Shown here piece by piece: positions 60,019-64,000 of a stretch of DNA of 64,000 bases. Numbering within the stretch: position 1 is the stretch's first letter; every line of letters starts with the position of its first letter. A program made the translations under genes and the position numbers. Source of the DNA: Sphingomonas sp. OK281 (GTDB taxonomy: Bacteria > Pseudomonadota > Alphaproteobacteria > Sphingomonadales > Sphingomonadaceae); assembly GCF_900115295.1 (NCBI RefSeq), contig NZ_FOVZ01000003.1, positions 517,826 through 581,825 of the forward strand. The letters are read 5' to 3'. The notes under the pieces were generated by a model. That model was not told where the DNA came from. It did no database searches and worked only from the letters and a program-made list of their open reading frames with translations.

Positions 60019-60804
60019 ATGAAGACGTTCGCCGACGCTCTGCCGCTCGCGACGGATGCGCCGACCGGCTCGGACGAGACGGCCGAGGTGACGCCGCGGG
60101 CGCGCCGCGGTACCGGACGACGCCTACACGGCGCGATCGCGCATAAACTCGGTACTGCGATCCTCGCTGGGGAATATCTGCCCGGCGATATATTGTCGGG
60201 CGAGGTCGCATTTTCCGAAGCGCTCGACGTGTCGCGTAGCGCATACCGCGAGGCCGTTCAGGTATTAACCGCCAAGGGACTGGTCGAAAGCCGCCCCAAG
60301 GCCGGAACGCGCGTGCTGCCGCGGAGCCGGTGGAACTTGCTGGATCCGGACGTGCTCGCCTGGGCATTCGCCGGCGAGCCCGACATCGCCTTCGTCCGCG
60401 GGCTGTTCGAATTGCGCGCGATCGTCGAGCCGGCCGCCGCTGCGCTCGCCGCCGAACGTCGCGAACGGACCGATCTGAAGATCATGAAGGATGCGCTGGC
60501 GGCAATGCGACGTCACACGCTTGCGACAGAAGCCGGTCGCGCAGCGGATCGCGAGTTCCACGACGCCGTACTGACCGCGACGCGTAACGATGCACTGATC
60601 GTGCTGAGTGCGAGCATCGGCGCGGCGGTCAACTGGACGACGCAGTTCAAACAGCGCGCCCGTGCCCTCCCGCGCAATCCGATCCCGGATCACATGCTTG
60701 TCTATGACGCGATCGCCGCCGGAGACCCCACGGGCGCCAGCGAAGCGATGCGGACGCTGGTGGACCTCGCACTGGAGGATACCAAGCTGGCGATGGAGCG
60801 CTGA
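60019..60804 (+). CDS. FadR/GntR-family transcriptional regulator (FCD domain)
   Basis: 261 residues from ATG 60019, preceded by AGGGGG. An N-terminal tail of about 35 residues precedes the winged helix (AILAGEYLPGDIL, ALDVSRSAYREAVQVLTAKGLVESRPKAGTRV). The FCD effector domain follows, with ADREFHDAVLTATRNDALIV and the metal-binding histidines of this fold. It is probably the local repressor of the sugar cluster, responding to a sugar acid or its derivative. Candidate sites lie at 59924-59995 and 62224-62240. Confidence 0.9.
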   Translation: MKTFADALPLATDAPTGSDETAEVTPRARRGTGRRLHGAIAHKLGTAILAGEYLPGDILSGEVAFSEALDVSRSAYREAVQVLTAKGLVESRPKAGTRVLPRSRWNLLDPDVLAWAFAGEPDIAFVRGLFELRAIVEPAAAALAAERRERTDLKIMKDALAAMRRHTLATEAGRAADREFHDAVLTATRNDALIVLSASIGAAVNWTTQFKQRARALPRNPIPDHMLVYDAIAAGDPTGASEAMRTLVDLALEDTKLAMER

Positions 60805-60828
60805 TCGCTGCCATCGCCAATTACCGGT

Positions 60829-62154
60829 TCACGGTACCGTAATGGGATCGGGCAGCGGGTCGGTCACCTTCGATCCCCAGATCGCATAGAACAGCACGTA
60901 TAGTTCACATGCCGCGGTCAGCAGGAATGAATTCTGCAACCCGTAAGTGTCGGCCAGCCACCCCTGCACGATCACCAGCGCGCCGCCTGCGATCGCCATG
61001 ATCAACAGCCCCGATCCTTCTTCGGTGAGTGGGCCGAGGCCCTTGATCCCGAGCGTGAAGATCGTCGGGAACATGATCGAGTGGAACAGCCCGACCGAAA
61101 TAAGCGCCCACATTGCGACGTGCCCCGTCGTGAAGGTGGCAATCAGCATCACCACGCAGGCGCCGATGCTCGCGAACGCCAATACACGCTCGGCGGGGAT
61201 CGTCCGCATCACGACGCTGCCGATCAGCCTGCCGACCATCATCCCGCCCCACAGGATGAACAGATAGTGCGAGGCCTGTTCGTGCGTGAGGTTGCCGATC
61301 TGGGGTTGGCTGACGAAATTGATGAAAAGGTTGGCGACGCCGATTTCGGCTATCAGATAAATGAATATTGCCGGAATGCCGAACACGAGGTTGCGGTGCG
61401 ACCATAGTGACACCCCCTTGCGATCCGCCTTGGCCGAACGCTGCGTCGCAGTCCCCATCGCCGGCAGCGGAAAGCGTGCGATCACCACCGCGAGCACGAT
61501 CAGCACGCCCGCCACGATAAGATACGGCAACACCACAGACTGCGCATCGGCAATCCGCTCGGTCTGCGTCAGCACTGCGGTCGAACCTGCGGCGGCCGTT
61601 CCCGACGTCGACCGCCCGAGGATCAGGTACCCACCGAACAAAGGCGCGAGCGTCGCACCGGCCGAGTTGAACGCCTGCACCAGATTTAGCCGCGAAGACG
61701 CCGTTTCTGGCGGTCCGACCACCGCGACATACGGGTTCGCCGCGACCTGTAGCAGGGTAATGCCGCTCGCGATCACGAACAAAGCCATCAGCGTTACGCC
61801 GTAGGAGGGCAATCGCGCGGCGGGCACCATCATCAGCGCACCGACCGCCATCAGGCCGAGCCCGAACACCATCGCGCGCTGATACCCGACCCGCTCGATC
61901 AGCTTGGCGGACGGGATAGAGGCGAAGAAATAGGCGATGAACCAGACGCTCTCGATCAGCGTGGTCTGCGTGTAGCTGAGATCGAACACGCTGCGCAGGT
62001 GCGGCAACAGCGTGTTGTTGATGACCGTGATGAAGCCCCACATGAAGAAGAGGCTGGCGAGCAGCGTCAGCGCGGAACGGTAGCTCGGACTCCCGCCCGC
62101 AGCATGCGCAACTCCGGCTTCAAGGGGCTTTTGCGTGTGTATCGGCATCGCCAT
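60829..62154 (-). CDS. Sugar MFS transporter, FucP type
   Basis: 441 residues with about 12 membrane segments. The features FFMWGFITVINNTLLPHLR, IPSAKLIERVGYQRAMVFGL, LLQVAANPYVAVVGPPETASSRLN and RLIGSVVMRTIPAERVL match the fucose/galactose/glucose:H+ symporter group. It is divergent from the aldose epimerase gene, sharing a 137-bp control region with an operator-like palindrome. The sugar cannot be fixed from sequence. Confidence 0.9.
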   Translation of the reverse strand: MAMPIHTQKPLEAGVAHAAGGSPSYRSALTLLASLFFMWGFITVINNTLLPHLRSVFDLSYTQTTLIESVWFIAYFFASIPSAKLIERVGYQRAMVFGLGLMAVGALMMVPAARLPSYGVTLMALFVIASGITLLQVAANPYVAVVGPPETASSRLNLVQAFNSAGATLAPLFGGYLILGRSTSGTAAAGSTAVLTQTERIADAQSVVLPYLIVAGVLIVLAVVIARFPLPAMGTATQRSAKADRKGVSLWSHRNLVFGIPAIFIYLIAEIGVANLFINFVSQPQIGNLTHEQASHYLFILWGGMMVGRLIGSVVMRTIPAERVLAFASIGACVVMLIATFTTGHVAMWALISVGLFHSIMFPTIFTLGIKGLGPLTEEGSGLLIMAIAGGALVIVQGWLADTYGLQNSFLLTAACELYVLFYAIWGSKVTDPLPDPITVP

Positions 62155-62223
62155 AATCGTTCATCCTCCGTGCCGTGTCGGCGACTGAACGACAGTCTTT
62201 TCCCGCATGGCTTGCCCCGAAAT

Positions 62224-62240
62224 ATATTGTCCGACTATAT
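62224..62240. promoter_or_regulatory. Near-perfect palindrome, candidate FadR/GntR operator
   Basis: ATATTGTCCGACTATAT, a 17-bp palindrome with a single mismatched pair and a central base, of the form ATATnGTCnGACnATAT. The GTCnGAC core is the pattern of FCD-type GntR regulators. It lies in the divergent promoter region between the transporter and the epimerase. Confidence 0.6.
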
Positions 62241-62291
62241 AGCCATACAAGGCGCGTCAACGGCGTCGCACGATTAGGGACGGGAACCGGA

Positions 62292-63437
62292 ATGCGCGCA
62301 ATCGGAAAAACGGGGATCATCGTGGCAACCTTGCTGGCAGCGCTTTCGGCGCACGCAGCCAACGCGGCAGAGGCGAAGCGCACGCCCGCCGGTACGCTCA
62401 AGGACGGCACCGCAATCGAAGCGGTCACGCTCAGCAATGCGCACGGCGTATCCGCGCGTATCCTGTCCTACGGCGCGACGCTGCAATCGCTGCTCGGCCC
62501 GGACCGCACTGGCAAGATCGCCGACGTCATGCTCGGTTATGACGACCTTGCCTCCTATGTCGACCATCCCAACTTCTTCGGCGTGACGGTCGGCCGTTTC
62601 GCAAACCGGATTGCCGGTGGCCGTTTCACGCTCGACGGCAAGGCCTTCCAGTTGCCACTCAACGACAAGGTCAATTCGCTGCACGGCGGTGGCAAAGGGT
62701 TCGACAAGGTCGCGTGGAAGATCGTGTCCGTAAAAGACGGTCCGACCGCGACACTCGTGCTCGGCTACCGCAGCCCCGACGGCGACTCGGGCTATCCCGG
62801 CAATCTCGACGTCACCGTCACCTATACGCTCGACGAAGCTGGCAACCTCGGCATCGCCTACGACGCGAAGACCGACAAGCCGACGATCGTCAACATGACC
62901 AACCACGCGATCTTCGACCTCGGCGGCGAAGGCTCGGCAATGGGCGCATACGGCCACCGGCTGACGATTCCTGCCAAGGCGATCACGCCGGTCGACGACA
63001 AGCTGATCCCGACTGGCGCGCTGCAACCCGTCGCCGGCACGGTGTTCGATTTCCGGAACGGCCGCATCGTCGGCGAGGGCATCCGCGATGGTCGCGACCA
63101 GCAGATCCGCTACGGCCATGGCTACGACCATAATTTCGCGCTCGACAAGGGGCTGACCGCCAAGCCCGAACTGGCTGCGCGATTGGAAGATCCTGCCTCG
63201 GGGCGCGTGCTCGAAGTGCTGACGACCGAGCCCGGCGTGCAATTTTATACGGGCAATTTCCTTGATGGGACGTTCATCGGCAAGAAAGGCTATCTGTACC
63301 GGATGGGCGACGGCATCGCGCTGGAACCGCAGAAGTTCCCGGATGCGCCGAACAAGCCGAACTTTGTCTCCGCACGGGTCGATCCCGGCAAGCCGTATCA
63401 TCACGCGATGATCTACCGCCTGTCCGTCGCCCGCTGA
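62292..63437 (+). CDS. Aldose 1-epimerase (galactose mutarotase), exported
   Basis: 381 residues with a signal peptide (residues 1-25, ending SAHAANAA). The mutarotase blocks are GVTVGRFANRIAGGRF, NSLHGGGKGFDKVAW (catalytic His), NMTNHAIFDLGG (second His), HGYDHNFALDK, VQFYTGNFLDG and ALEPQKFPDAPNKPNF (catalytic Glu). It interconverts sugar anomers, here in the periplasm, feeding the transporter. The gene starts a plus-strand unit with the dehydratase 25 bases downstream. Confidence 0.93.
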   Translation: MRAIGKTGIIVATLLAALSAHAANAAEAKRTPAGTLKDGTAIEAVTLSNAHGVSARILSYGATLQSLLGPDRTGKIADVMLGYDDLASYVDHPNFFGVTVGRFANRIAGGRFTLDGKAFQLPLNDKVNSLHGGGKGFDKVAWKIVSVKDGPTATLVLGYRSPDGDSGYPGNLDVTVTYTLDEAGNLGIAYDAKTDKPTIVNMTNHAIFDLGGEGSAMGAYGHRLTIPAKAITPVDDKLIPTGALQPVAGTVFDFRNGRIVGEGIRDGRDQQIRYGHGYDHNFALDKGLTAKPELAARLEDPASGRVLEVLTTEPGVQFYTGNFLDGTFIGKKGYLYRMGDGIALEPQKFPDAPNKPNFVSARVDPGKPYHHAMIYRLSVAR

Positions 63438-63461
63438 TATCCGATCTCCAGAAAGCTCCTA

Positions 63462-64000
63462 ATGACCGATATGCCCAAACTTCGCTCGCGCGCGTGGTTC
63501 GATAATCCCGAGAATATCGACATGACCGCGCTCTATCTGGAGCGTTACCTGAACTTCGGACTGTCCCTTGAGGAACTGCGTTCGGGCAAGCCGATCATCG
63601 GTATCGCGCAAACCGGCAGCGACCTGAGCCCGTGCAACCGCCACCACCTCGTGCTCGCCGAACGCCTGCGCGAAGGAATCCGTGAAGCCGGCGGCATCGC
63701 CCTCGAATTCCCGGTCCATCCGATCCAGGAGACCGGCAAGCGCCCGACCGCCGGGCTCGACCGCAACCTCGCTTATCTCGCGCTGGTCGAGGTTCTCTAC
63801 GGGTACCCGCTCGACGGTGTCGTGCTGACGATCGGCTGCGATAAGACGACGCCGGCGTGCCTCATGGCGGCGGCGACCGTGAACATTCCGGCGATCGCGT
63901 TGTCAGTCGGCCCGATGCTCAACGGCTGGCACAAGGGCGAGCGGACCGGTTCGGGGACGATCGTGTGGAAGGCGCGCGAACTGCTCGCGACCGGCGCGAT
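63462..64000 (+). CDS. Sugar-acid dehydratase of the IlvD/Edd family (N-terminal part, runs off the right edge)
   Basis: First 179 residues, from ATG 63462. It shows [14 protein letters not shown] (first Fe-S cysteine), [25 protein letters not shown] and [20 protein letters not shown] (second cysteine), followed by [17 protein letters not shown]. These are the hallmarks of L-arabinonate/D-xylonate dehydratases in the IlvD/Edd superfamily. With the AraD1-like gene and transporter, it points to a non-phosphorylative (Weimberg-like) sugar pathway. The particular sugar acid is not decidable here. Confidence 0.9.
   Translation, partial: MTDMPKLRSRAWFDNPENIDMTALYLERYLNFGLSLEELRSGKPIIGIAQTGSDLSPCNRHHLVLAERLREGIREAGGIALEFPVHPIQETGKRPTAGLDRNLAYLALVEVLYGYPLDGVVLTIGCDKTTPACLMAAATVNIPAIALSVGPMLNGWHKGERTGSGTIVWKARELLATGA

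Overview
This 64 kb window is a GC-rich chromosomal segment from an alphaproteobacterium, most likely Sphingomonas or a close sphingomonad. The evidence is the dcw order mraZ-rsmH-ftsL-ftsI-murE-murF-mraY-murD-ftsW-murG-murC-murB, a meso-DAP type MurE, NDUFA12 and DUF2155 genes next to aat, an E2 gene followed by a detached lpd, and many dispersed palindromic repeats built on CCCCTCCC, CCTCCCC or CACCCCGGC hairpins. I see no rRNA, tRNA, CRISPR array, insertion sequence, prophage or replication origin.

Region by region. 1-13611 (minus strand) is the peptidoglycan synthesis and septation operon. Almost every junction is an ATGA or GTGA overlap. It begins with mraZ and leaves the window inside murB. 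13612-20700 holds housekeeping genes: a cysteine synthase family enzyme, small envelope proteins, an orphan ParA-type ATPase, aat, DUF2155, NDUFA12, DUF192, a double cold-shock protein and recX. 20797-27756 holds a fatty-acyl-AMP ligase, a PAS-GGDEF-EAL protein, an M28 peptidase, a PAS/helix-turn-helix-like protein and a universal stress protein. 27892-31286 is the pyruvate dehydrogenase E2, a small membrane protein, a hotdog thioesterase and the E3 lpd. 31610-37536 holds membrane, repair and RNA-modification genes. 37689-46561 is rpoB-rpoC with a promoter, a leader that contains a terminator-like hairpin, and a strong terminator after rpoC. 46905-55717 mixes redox, transport and hydrolytic genes. 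55781-58826 is a ygiW-qseBC-like arrangement: an OB-fold envelope protein divergent from an OmpR regulator and histidine kinase. 58895-64000 is a sugar-catabolism cluster: AraD1-like protein, FadR/GntR regulator, FucP-type transporter, aldose epimerase and the start of a sugar-acid dehydratase.

The most unusual signal is the set of dispersed palindromic repeats. Three families have near-constant lengths (about 107, 121-134 and 105 bp). Most copies lie between genes, but one sits in frame inside murD and adds about 43 residues, and another encodes the N-terminus of murB. One more separates murE from murF and appears to supply murF's ribosome binding site; another lies between rpoB and rpoC. 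The pattern resembles the protein-coding Rickettsia palindromic elements, here in essential cell-wall genes.
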